The notes below the pieces were generated by a model. That model was not told the origin of the DNA. It was given only the letters and a program-made list of their open reading frames with translations, and ran no database searches. Below are positions 1-5,140 of a DNA stretch of 5,140 nt, piece after piece. Position 1 is the first letter of the stretch. Each line of letters starts with the position of its first letter. The position numbers were made by a program, and so were the translations under genes. Source of the DNA: DASRDE01 sp035652755 (GTDB taxonomy: Bacteria; Vulcanimicrobiota; Vulcanimicrobiia; Vulcanimicrobiales; Vulcanimicrobiaceae); NCBI GenBank assembly GCA_035652755.1, contig DASRDE010000332.1, positions 1 to 5,140 on the forward strand. The letters run 5' to 3'.

Positions 1-24
1 AAGTTTTCATAGATTTATAGCCGG

Positions 25-1158
25 TCAGCGCTTGAGCTCGACTCCCAGCGGAGCGAATCCGGTTGGTGAGAACGAGGCAGCCGAATGCGCGGTCGTCAAC
101 CGAATGCGTCTATTCCGGTAATCGACAGATCGAATGGAAACTTCAACCGTTTCGCCGATTTCGTATTCGGCCGGGTCGGCGTCTCGCTCACCAAGCGAGC
201 CCACGACCCCTGGGGCGATCTCGATCTGCAGCCGCGGCTCCTTGGAGACGACCTTGCCTTCGACGACGCGGCCCTGCTTGATAATCTCGGCGCTGTCGCG
301 CCACGGATCGGGCAGCGAGGCCTTGCGCGAGACCGCGATCTTCTTACCGCCGTTTTCGACCCGCATCACGCGCACTTTGAACTTGTCGCCCGGATGCACG
401 ACGTCGGAAGGCTTGTCGACGCGTTCGAAGGCCAACTCGCTGGCCGGAATGAGGGCGTCTACGCCGCCGATATCGACGAACGCGCCGAAATCGGCCAATC
501 GAAGCACCGTGGCGTCGCGCTCGTCGCCGACTTTGAGCGATTGCATCAGCTCAGTGCGTGCGGTGCGCCGCTGGTCTTGCAGCGCCCGGCGGTGCGATAC
601 GACCACGCGTTTGCGGGTCTCATCGACGTCGAGGACGCGCAGCGGAATCGTCGTGTTCACGAGCGGCTCCAATGCCGTTCCTTTTGAAGCGCCCGCTTGC
701 GATGCAGGCAAGAAGCCGCGGTAGCCGTCGATCTCGACCAGCAAGCCGCCCTTGACCGCGGATTTGACGAAGCCGTGCACCAGTTCGTTGCTTTCGCGCG
801 CCCCTGCGATCCGGGTCCATGCCTCTTGCGCGCGCCGGCGACGTTCCACGGCTTCAGCCGAAGGTTCCGGGGGCGTCGCTTGCGCCTGCACGTCCGCGGC
901 TTGCGCGGGAGCGGGTTCCGCTGCTTGCACAGGAGCCGGTTCGGCGGCTTGCGCGGGAGCCGGTTCGGCTGCTTGCGCGGGAGCCGGTTCGGCGCTTTCG
1001 AGCAAAGCGGGTGCTTCGGGTCCGCTCGACGCTTCGGGCTCCGAAGGCGCGGCCAGGAACGCCGTTTCTTGCGGTTCGGCCGTTGGGGCTTCCGTTTGGA
1101 TGGGCATTACGTCGGGTTGCACGGGCATGGGTTCACCGGGCAGCGCATCTTCATTCAT
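25..1158 (-). CDS. S1 RNA-binding domain protein, ribosomal protein S1-like (three S1 domains)
   Basis: Probably an RNA-binding translation factor related to 30S ribosomal protein S1, which holds mRNA on the small subunit. Numbered from the ATG at 1158, the 377-aa product has an Ala/Pro/Glu-rich disordered tail (about 1-98) with four 8-residue AEPAPAQA-type repeats (56-87), a short Arg-rich stretch (about 106-109), then S1 domains at about 125-189, 207-279 and 294-356. The middle domain is the clearest, with DFGAFVDIGGVDALIPASEL at 223-242 and a closing KKIAVSRK strand. Domains one and three are more diverged. Gram-negative S1 usually has six domains and near 550 aa; shorter three- or four-domain forms occur in several phyla, so either rpsA or an S1-like paralogue is possible. 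Start choice: an in-frame ATG at 1212 adds 18 residues but overlaps the divergent gene's possible start and has no Shine-Dalgarno. The ATG at 1158 has GGAAGG at 1174-1179, 15 nt upstream, which is long. The domain call is firm; the start and exact role are not. Confidence 0.9.
   Translation of the reverse strand: MNEDALPGEPMPVQPDVMPIQTEAPTAEPQETAFLAAPSEPEASSGPEAPALLESAEPAPAQAAEPAPAQAAEPAPVQAAEPAPAQAADVQAQATPPEPSAEAVERRRRAQEAWTRIAGARESNELVHGFVKSAVKGGLLVEIDGYRGFLPASQAGASKGTALEPLVNTTIPLRVLDVDETRKRVVVSHRRALQDQRRTARTELMQSLKVGDERDATVLRLADFGAFVDIGGVDALIPASELAFERVDKPSDVVHPGDKFKVRVMRVENGGKKIAVSRKASLPDPWRDSAEIIKQGRVVEGKVVSKEPRLQIEIAPGVVGSLGERDADPAEYEIGETVEVSIRSVDYRNRRIRLTTAHSAASFSPTGFAPLGVELKR
898..993 (-). 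repeat. Four 24-bp in-frame tandem repeats coding AEPAPAQA
   Basis: Four consecutive 24-bp units lie inside the 5' part of the S1-like gene. Each encodes Ala-Glu-Pro-Ala-Pro-Ala/Val-Gln-Ala. The two units nearest the gene start are almost identical on the DNA level; the other two carry a few substitutions, one changing Ala to Val. A fifth, degenerate Ala/Gln-rich stretch follows in the protein. Because the period is a multiple of three, gain or loss of units would change tail length without shifting the frame. The tail is probably unstructured. The repeats are visible directly; the slippage behaviour is inferred. Confidence 0.9.
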
Positions 1159-1221
1159 CGTGGGGGTGAGCGGCCTTCCGTGCGTGCGCGGGGCGTTCCT
1201 CCGGGTATGCATCTGCTAGGC
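1159..1221. other. Short divergent intergenic region between the S1-like gene and galM
   Basis: Only 63 bp separate the preferred starts of the minus-strand S1-like gene and plus-strand galM, so any promoters must overlap each other or lie inside the opposite gene. I found no convincing -35/-10 pair on either strand. A GGAGG on the minus strand (CCTCC at 1198-1202 on the plus strand) is not followed by any ATG, GTG or TTG at usable spacing; the nearest in-frame start is 39 nt on. Alternative upstream ATGs exist for both genes (1212 minus, 1207 plus) and would make the two coding regions overlap by 6 bp. Confidence 0.5.
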
Positions 1222-2178
1222 ATGAAAATTCACACCATCGGCGGCGATTCGCTGATTGTCGACGTCATCGAGTACGGCGCGACCATTGTCGGTATCCGCA
1301 CTCCGGATAAAGCGGGCCTCATCGAGAACGTCGTGCTGCACTACGACTCGCTTGCATCGTATGAGCAGCAGCCGGCGCCGCGCGCCTATTACGGTGCGAC
1401 GATCGGCCGCTATGCCAACCGCATCGCGAATGCGCGTTTCGTTGTGAACGGACGCGAGTACCGCTTGAGCGCCAACGACGGTCCGCATACGCTGCACGGA
1501 GGAGCGTGCGGTTTTGATGCAGCGGTGTGGCGACTCGTGGAAAAAGATCCGAACCGCGTAATCCTCGCGCACGACAGCCCCGACGGCGACCAAGGCTTTC
1601 CGGGCAAGCTTTCGGTTACGGTGACATTTGCCGTCGAGCTCGACACGCTTCGTATCGAATACCGGGCGCACAGCGACGCGGATACGGTGGTGAACCTGAC
1701 CAACCACACGTATTTTGCACTGGACCCGGGCCGATCGACGCCGGCCGATTACGAGTTGACGATTGCGGCGGACGCATACACGCCCGTCAGTGCGGAATTG
1801 ATACCGACGGGCGAAACATCCGGCGTCGAGGGGACGCGCTTCGATTTTCGAACGCCGCGTACCATCGGGGCCGAGCTGTACGATACGAATTGGGTCTTGC
1901 GTGCGGGCGGGGACGCTCACGGCTTGCGCCAGGCAGCTACGTTGCGCAGCCCGGTTTCAGGGCGCAGAGTCGACGTTCACACGGCGCAGCCGGGACTGCA
2001 AGTCTACAGCGGAAACCCCGGCGGCGTCGCGCTGGAAACGCAGCATTTTCCCGACTCGCCCAATCACCCGAATTTTCCGTCGACCGTGCTGCGCCCGGGC
2101 GACGTCTTCCGCTCGACGACGCTCTATCGCTTTTCGCTCGACGCGGACGAACGCGCGAAAGGACTACCGCGCCGATAG
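1222..2178 (+). CDS. galM: Aldose 1-epimerase (mutarotase)
   Basis: Cytoplasmic mutarotase that interconverts alpha and beta anomers of galactose, glucose and related aldoses, feeding the Leloir pathway and other sugar routes. The 318-aa product has no signal peptide and is close to the usual family length (about 300-350). Family motifs appear in order: GATI near 19-22, GRYANRI at 62-68, HTLHGG at 89-94 with the conserved His92, NLTNHTYF at 158-165 with the general-acid His162, the sugar-contacting Asp221 in YDTNW, and ALETQHFPDSPNHPNFP from 270 with the general-base Glu272. All the residues needed for activity therefore seem present. The ATG at 1222 gives the typical N-terminus; an ATG at 1207 would add five residues, and neither has a clear Shine-Dalgarno. 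The gene diverges from the S1-like gene and lies 83 bp before a kelch lipoprotein on the same strand. No other galactose-pathway gene is in the window, so the physiological sugar cannot be read from context. Confidence 0.95.
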   Translation: MKIHTIGGDSLIVDVIEYGATIVGIRTPDKAGLIENVVLHYDSLASYEQQPAPRAYYGATIGRYANRIANARFVVNGREYRLSANDGPHTLHGGACGFDAAVWRLVEKDPNRVILAHDSPDGDQGFPGKLSVTVTFAVELDTLRIEYRAHSDADTVVNLTNHTYFALDPGRSTPADYELTIAADAYTPVSAELIPTGETSGVEGTRFDFRTPRTIGAELYDTNWVLRAGGDAHGLRQAATLRSPVSGRRVDVHTAQPGLQVYSGNPGGVALETQHFPDSPNHPNFPSTVLRPGDVFRSTTLYRFSLDADERAKGLPRR

Positions 2179-2190
2179 TACCCCCGGCCC

Positions 2191-2216
2191 ATGCGGCGGC
2201 AGGTCCGCCGGAGCAT
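2191..2216 (+). terminator. GC-rich hairpin downstream of galM, possible weak terminator or mRNA end
   Basis: ATGCGGCGG (2191-2199) can pair with CCGCC (2205-2209) and GCAT (2213-2216) across a 5-nt loop and a 3-nt bulge (GGA), giving about nine base pairs starting 12 nt after the galM stop. No T-run follows directly, so it is not a canonical intrinsic terminator. A second, weaker stem, AAGCA (2220-2224) with TGCTT (2235-2239), does run into TTTT at 2238-2241. The pair could attenuate read-through from galM into the kelch lipoprotein gene, or simply stabilise the transcript end. The pairing is seen; the function is a guess. Confidence 0.35.
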
Positions 2217-2249
2217 CATAAGCAATGGTCGCGCTGCTTTTGGTGCTTT

Positions 2250-2254
2250 GGAGG
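2250..2254 (+). promoter_or_regulatory. Strong ribosome binding site fixing a GTG start
   Basis: GGAGG sits 7 nt before the GTG at 2262. This decides the start of the kelch lipoprotein gene, whose reading frame stays open for hundreds of bases upstream through galM. The nearer ATG at 2257 is in another frame and meets TGA after two codons, so it cannot be the start of a gene. Confidence 0.85.
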
Positions 2255-2261
2255 TCATGAC

Positions 2262-3794
2262 GTGACGCGTTTGCTCAAGGCCGTTTCTTCTGTTGTTTGC
2301 ACGGCGACGATTGCGCTTGCCGGATGCTCGGGCGGACATCTGATGCCGTCAGCGCCCTCGAACGGGCAAACCCACAGCGTCGACGCGTTCGGACACAGTT
2401 ACGCGCAAACCGGTGTCAGCGTTTTGGCGCAGCAACCGCCGGTCGCGATGCAGCTTGCGTTCTTAATGACCGACGGCAGCGTGATGGCACAGAGCCAAAG
2501 CGCGAACACCTGGTACAAATACGTGCCCGACAGCACAGGAAACTACTCCAACGGCACGTGGACCCAAGTTGCGACCCTTCCTTCGGGTTATGCGCCCACG
2601 GCGTTTGCTTCCGCGGTCATGGCCGACGGCCGGCTGCTGATCACCGGCGGCGAGTACAACGTCGGCGGGCAATTCGATTTGCAACTGACCAATAAAGGCG
2701 CGATCTACGATCCCAAAAAGAATACGTGGACCGCTATCGGCCACCCGAAAGGATGGCAGTGGATCGGAGACTCGCCGTCGAGCGTCCTTCCCGACGGGCG
2801 TCTGTTCGTCGGACAGAAACTCAACGAGCAAGGCGCGGTTTTCGACGAAAAATCCATGTCGTGGACCATCGTCGGCACCGCCGGCAAATCCGATTTCAAT
2901 GCTGAAGAAGGCTTTACGCTGCTGCCGAACGGCAAAATTCTGGCCGCGGACGTAAAAAACGCGCCCAATTCGGAGATCTACGATCCCGTCGCCGGGAAAT
3001 GGAGCAGCGCGGGTTCGACCATCGTCGATCTGCATTCGCCCAGCCCGTTCCATCAGTGCCTGACGTACGGACCCAAGCCGCAAGACTGCTATCTTCCGCC
3101 CGGTGAAATCGGTCCGCAAATGTTGCGCCCGGACGGCACCGTGTTTGTGACCGGATCGGGTTCGAACGGCGGCGGCGGCGTCGGACACACCGCCATCTAC
3201 GACACGCACACCGGCAAGTGGAAAGTGGGACCCGACTTCCCCAACGGCGACAATGCCGGCGATTCTTTTTCGGTGCTGCTGCCCAGCGGCAACGTGCTCG
3301 TTTTCGGCGTTAGCGGAACGCTGTACGAATTCGACGGCAGCAAATTCACGCAAACGGGCTTCGCGAGCGGAGTGCCGCTGCTGCTGCCGACCGGTCAGGT
3401 CATGATGATCGGCAACACCGTGCAATTATATACGCCGGCAGGGAATCCGCAGTCGAGCTGGCTTCCGACGATTGCTTCCGTGCCTACCAAACTCTCGCGC
3501 GGCAGCTCGTACATGGTGACAGGTACGCAGTTCAACGGTTTATCGCAAGCCGAAGCTTTCGGCGACGAATTCCAGACGCAGACCAACTACCCGCTCGTGC
3601 GCATCACTAATAAGGCCAGCGGCCACGTCTTCTACGCGCGCACCCACGACCACAGCACGATGGGTGTCGCGACGGGGTCGATGCCGGTATCGACGCACTT
3701 CGACGTGCCGGCCAACATGCAAACGGGCGCGGCGACGCTCCAGGTCGTGGCAAACGGGATCGCGTCAAAGCCGGTCGCGGTAACGGTTCAGTAG
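2262..3794 (+). CDS. Kelch-repeat beta-propeller lipoprotein with galactose-oxidase-like layout, apparently non-catalytic
   Basis: Exported, lipid-anchored 510-aa protein of unknown ligand. It starts at GTG with a strong Shine-Dalgarno. A short lipoprotein signal peptide ends in the lipobox L19-A20-G21-C22. A Ser/Gly/Gln-rich linker leads into seven kelch-like blades, marked by DGR/NGK-type turns near 71, 122, 178, 223, 291, 342 and 377 and by IYDPxxxxW-type strands at 148-156, 239-247 and 312-320 (also VFDEKSMSW at 193-201). Residues 400-510 form a C-terminal beta (E-set-like) domain with the His-containing stretch HVFYARTHDHS at 455-465. Cys266 and Cys276 could form a disulfide. The layout recalls galactose and glyoxal oxidases, but the mature protein has only Cys22, Cys266 and Cys276, none in the second-blade position of the Cys that forms the Cys-Tyr cofactor. 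Oxidase activity is therefore unlikely, and binding of glycan or protein is the likelier role. It lies 83 bp after galM and may be partly co-transcribed with it. Confidence 0.88.
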   Translation: MTRLLKAVSSVVCTATIALAGCSGGHLMPSAPSNGQTHSVDAFGHSYAQTGVSVLAQQPPVAMQLAFLMTDGSVMAQSQSANTWYKYVPDSTGNYSNGTWTQVATLPSGYAPTAFASAVMADGRLLITGGEYNVGGQFDLQLTNKGAIYDPKKNTWTAIGHPKGWQWIGDSPSSVLPDGRLFVGQKLNEQGAVFDEKSMSWTIVGTAGKSDFNAEEGFTLLPNGKILAADVKNAPNSEIYDPVAGKWSSAGSTIVDLHSPSPFHQCLTYGPKPQDCYLPPGEIGPQMLRPDGTVFVTGSGSNGGGGVGHTAIYDTHTGKWKVGPDFPNGDNAGDSFSVLLPSGNVLVFGVSGTLYEFDGSKFTQTGFASGVPLLLPTGQVMMIGNTVQLYTPAGNPQSSWLPTIASVPTKLSRGSSYMVTGTQFNGLSQAEAFGDEFQTQTNYPLVRITNKASGHVFYARTHDHSTMGVATGSMPVSTHFDVPANMQTGAATLQVVANGIASKPVAVTVQ

Positions 3795-3863
3795 TCAACC
3801 CCGGCTCGAAACCGGCCAAGCAGGTTTAGGAGTGGGAATAGGCGGTAAGGTACCTACAGAAAA

Positions 3864-4043
3864 ATGGATACCGAGCCTGCCCGCCCCCGCACCCGGACCC
3901 CTTTGCGCGAGCGCGTTCGCCGCTTGATCGAGCAGACGACGGCGCTGAACCAGGCGATATCGGCGGAGCTTGAGACGATCGAGAAGCAGCACCCGGCGCC
4001 TTCAGATGACGAGGAGCAAGACGCGCGCTTTCTGAGCCGGTAG
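3864..4043 (+). CDS. Small charged helical protein (59 aa), hypothetical
   Basis: An ATG-to-TAG frame encodes 59 residues that I do not recognise. The N-terminus is Arg/Pro-rich (RPRTRTPLRERVRR, about 7-20). Residues 15-41 form a likely amphipathic helix or short coiled coil (RLIEQTTALNQAISAELETIEK, about 20-41), and the tail is acidic (SDDEEQD, 47-53). There is no signal peptide or membrane segment, so it is probably cytoplasmic. About 80 percent of third codon positions are G or C, as expected of a real gene in this genome, and it fills the only sizeable gap between annotated genes. The Shine-Dalgarno is weak: TAAGG at 3846-3850 lies 13 nt upstream. It follows the kelch gene by 69 bp and precedes the next lipoprotein gene by 123 bp. 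Antisense frames exist here but have Arg/Pro/Ser-rich, low-quality products. A small DNA- or protein-binding factor is conceivable, but the sequence alone does not show it. Confidence 0.55.
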   Translation: MDTEPARPRTRTPLRERVRRLIEQTTALNQAISAELETIEKQHPAPSDDEEQDARFLSR

Positions 4044-4089
4044 CATGTCGTAATTCGTCCCGTCCGAACGGCGCGTTTCTGACTAGACG

Positions 4090-4116
4090 TCGACTAACGC
4101 GAAATCTCTTTATGCT
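4090..4116 (+). promoter_or_regulatory. Weak promoter-like pair before the second lipoprotein gene
   Basis: TCGACT (4090-4095, four of six matches to TTGACA) and TATGCT (4111-4116, four of six to TATAAT) are separated by 15 bp, shorter than the usual 16-18 bp. They lie in the most AT-rich part of a 123-bp leader, about 50 bp before the start codon. A promoter is expected here because the leader separates this gene from the small ORF, but this exact assignment is uncertain and the host's sigma factor preference is unknown. Confidence 0.25.
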
Positions 4117-4130
4117 TTCTTCAGATTCCA

Positions 4131-4140
4131 ACGCTAGCGT
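4131..4140. repeat. 10-bp perfect palindrome ACGCTAGCGT in the leader, operator-like
   Basis: ACGCTAGCGT equals its own reverse complement. It lies 15 bp after the TATGCT box and 26 bp before the GTG at 4167, where a repressor bound to it could block initiation or early elongation. Its central CTAG recurs at 4154-4157 and 4164-4167, spaced 20 and 10 bp, about whole turns of the helix. The symmetry is seen directly; a regulatory role is inferred, and a 10-bp palindrome can occur by chance. Confidence 0.35.
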
Positions 4141-4157
4141 ACACGGGTCGGAGCTAG

Positions 4158-4162
4158 AAAGG
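4158..4162 (+). promoter_or_regulatory. Ribosome binding site for the NHL-like lipoprotein gene
   Basis: AAAGG lies 4 nt before the GTG at 4167 and 7 nt before the adjacent in-frame TTG at 4170. The spacing favours the TTG slightly, while codon preference favours the GTG. The two choices differ by one residue and do not affect the signal peptide. Confidence 0.5.
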
Positions 4163-4166
4163 CCTA

Positions 4167-5117
4167 GTGTTGAAAATTTGGAAGGACCGCCTGGTTTCGC
4201 TTGCGGCGGTAAGCGCCCTGGCCGGATGCGCGGCCGCATCGGGCATAAATTCGGTGCCTTCGGGGGTCGCGCAGAGTCTGTTTTCCAGATCTGCCGGTCA
4301 TCCGGTTCTGTACGTTTCGGAAACGCACACGAACGCTGTTTATACGTTCGATCCTGCTAAGATCGCTGCCGGACCCACCGGTAAGATCACTGCGGGTGTG
4401 AGCCGGCCCGGCGCACTGGCGGTCGGCCCGGACAACGTGCTGTACGTCACGAACGCGCACGATGTCGCGCTGTATAAACCCGGTGCGGCGTCGCCGTTCA
4501 AGACGATCGTATCGAACTTCGGACTGCCCTCGCGCGTGGCAGTCGCCGCAGACAACACGCTCGCTATTGCTTACGCGAATGGCTTCAAGTCGGACGGCGA
4601 ACTTGTGATCTACGATAAAGGAAGCGCAACGCCGACCCGGGAGATTCGCATCCCGCTCATAGGGAACAATTTGCTGCTGAGCATGGTGGGGCTCGAAATA
4701 GACGCCGCGGATAACGTCTTTCTAGCTACCGCGCGATATGCATTAGGGCCGGGGCTCGTGCAGAAATTCGCGCCCGGCTCCATCAACGGCTTGGTCACCG
4801 GATTGATGCCCGCAGTCGGCGGCGGCTTCGATGCGGCCGGCAATTTGTACGACGGCTTCGAGGCGGCTATTTGCGTGCACGTCCGCACCGGGAGCCAGTG
4901 CGCGCGCACGGTCACGAAAGGCGTTTCGGCCGTGGCGCCATTCGCCGTACGATCCGACGGCACGATGTTCGTGCCGAACACCGATCACTACGTCAACGGA
5001 AACGCGACGAACGGCAATCTGGTAGCATACGCACCGGGCGGCTCAACGCCGATCGCGACGTACGCCGCGCCCACGTTTGTCGACCCAGAGGGCGCCGCGC
5101 TCGGTATGTTACCGTAG
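4167..5117 (+). CDS. NHL/SMP-30-like beta-propeller lipoprotein, function unknown
   Basis: Exported, lipid-anchored 316-aa protein whose ligand is not evident. The signal peptide has Lys/Arg near the start, a short hydrophobic stretch (about 9-19) and the lipobox L18-A19-G20-C21. A linker to about residue 44 is followed by repeated propeller strands: HPVLYVSE at 45-52, PGALAVGPDNVLYVTN at 81-96, PSRVAVAADNTLAIAY at 121-136, VGLEIDAADNVFLAT at 174-188, FDAAGNLYDGF at 221-231 and FAVRSDGTMFVPN at 259-271. This is about the count expected for a six-bladed NHL or gluconolactonase-type propeller. Cys236 and Cys245 could form a disulfide. I see no clear metal-binding set that would make it a lactonase, so a binding or scaffold role is more likely. 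The start is GTG at 4167, with TTG at 4170 as an alternative. It has its own 123-bp leader and probably its own promoter. It is the second propeller lipoprotein in the window but of a different repeat class from the kelch protein, so a recent duplication is unlikely. Confidence 0.82.
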   Translation: MLKIWKDRLVSLAAVSALAGCAAASGINSVPSGVAQSLFSRSAGHPVLYVSETHTNAVYTFDPAKIAAGPTGKITAGVSRPGALAVGPDNVLYVTNAHDVALYKPGAASPFKTIVSNFGLPSRVAVAADNTLAIAYANGFKSDGELVIYDKGSATPTREIRIPLIGNNLLLSMVGLEIDAADNVFLATARYALGPGLVQKFAPGSINGLVTGLMPAVGGGFDAAGNLYDGFEAAICVHVRTGSQCARTVTKGVSAVAPFAVRSDGTMFVPNTDHYVNGNATNGNLVAYAPGGSTPIATYAAPTFVDPEGAALGMLP

Positions 5118-5140
5118 CCTTAGCCTAAACGCAGCGCCGT

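Noticed and set aside
1..10. Possible start (ATG AAA ACT on the minus strand) of another gene after the S1-like gene
   Set aside because: Only three codons are visible before the window edge and there is no Shine-Dalgarno, so it cannot be supported.
85..687. Long plus-strand frame (200 aa) and others opposite the S1-like gene
   Set aside because: They lie fully antisense to clear S1 domains; the products show no recognisable domain and are typical mirror frames of a GC-rich gene.
697..1221. Upstream extension of the galM frame by up to 175 residues
   Set aside because: This stretch is antisense to the S1-like gene and is Arg/Gly/Phe-rich; mutarotase similarity begins only at the ATG near 1222.
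1527..2261. Upstream extension of the kelch lipoprotein frame
   Set aside because: It overlaps galM in another frame, has an Arg-rich low-quality product, and would bury the lipoprotein signal peptide inside the protein. The GTG at 2262 has GGAGG at 7 nt.
2463..3425. Minus-strand frame of 320 aa opposite the kelch gene
   Set aside because: It is antisense to seven well-formed kelch blades; the product is Arg/Gly/Ala-rich with no domain signal.
3797..3824. Possible terminator after the kelch gene (CCGG/CCGG and AACC/GGTT pairings)
   Set aside because: The stems are only four pairs each and no T-run follows, so a terminator call is not justified.
4061..4080. Small hairpin CCGT-CCGA-ACGG with a following TTTCT
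   Set aside because: A four-pair stem and an interrupted T-run are too weak to call a terminator for the small ORF.
3826..4239. Minus-strand frame of 137 aa across the intergenic gap
   Set aside because: The product is a Ser/Arg/Pro-rich sequence without domain or signal features, and it overlaps the better-supported small plus-strand ORF and the start of the NHL-like gene.

Overview
This is a GC-rich, gene-dense bacterial chromosome fragment with four sizeable protein genes and one probable small one. I see no RNA genes, CRISPR, insertion sequences, phage genes or defence genes. The combination of a short three-domain S1 protein and neighbouring beta-propeller lipoproteins with high third-position GC would fit a soil or rock-associated lineage, such as Candidatus Eremiobacterota (WPS-2) or an acidobacterium-like group. 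That is an impression from memory, not a demonstrated assignment.

Layout. On the minus strand, 25-1158 encodes a protein of about 377 aa. It has an Ala/Pro/Glu-rich N-terminal tail, including four 24-bp in-frame tandem repeats, followed by three S1 (OB-fold) RNA-binding domains. Divergent from it and only about 63 bp away, 1222-2178 (+) encodes a complete aldose 1-epimerase (GalM) with the expected catalytic His and Glu. An 83-bp gap containing a GC-rich hairpin and a strong Shine-Dalgarno leads to 2262-3794 (+). This is a 510-aa predicted lipoprotein with a seven-bladed kelch propeller and a C-terminal beta domain, laid out like galactose or glyoxal oxidase but without the Cys needed for the radical copper site. 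The 372-bp stretch 3795-4166 holds a probable 59-aa charged helical protein at 3864-4043. It also holds a 123-bp leader with a weak promoter-like pair, a 10-bp palindrome and a cluster of CTAG tetranucleotides. The last gene, 4167-5117 (+), encodes a 316-aa predicted lipoprotein with an NHL/SMP-30-like propeller.

How they may fit together. GalM is cytoplasmic and interconverts aldose anomers. The two lipoproteins are exported and probably lie on a membrane surface, where their propellers could bind glycans or proteins. A carbohydrate theme linking GalM with the kelch lipoprotein is possible but rests on adjacency only. The S1 protein belongs to the separate minus-strand transcription unit and probably acts in translation. 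Nothing here clearly forms a new system. The best leads are the oxidase-like kelch lipoprotein without catalytic residues, the unannotated small ORF, and the CTAG/palindrome leader.
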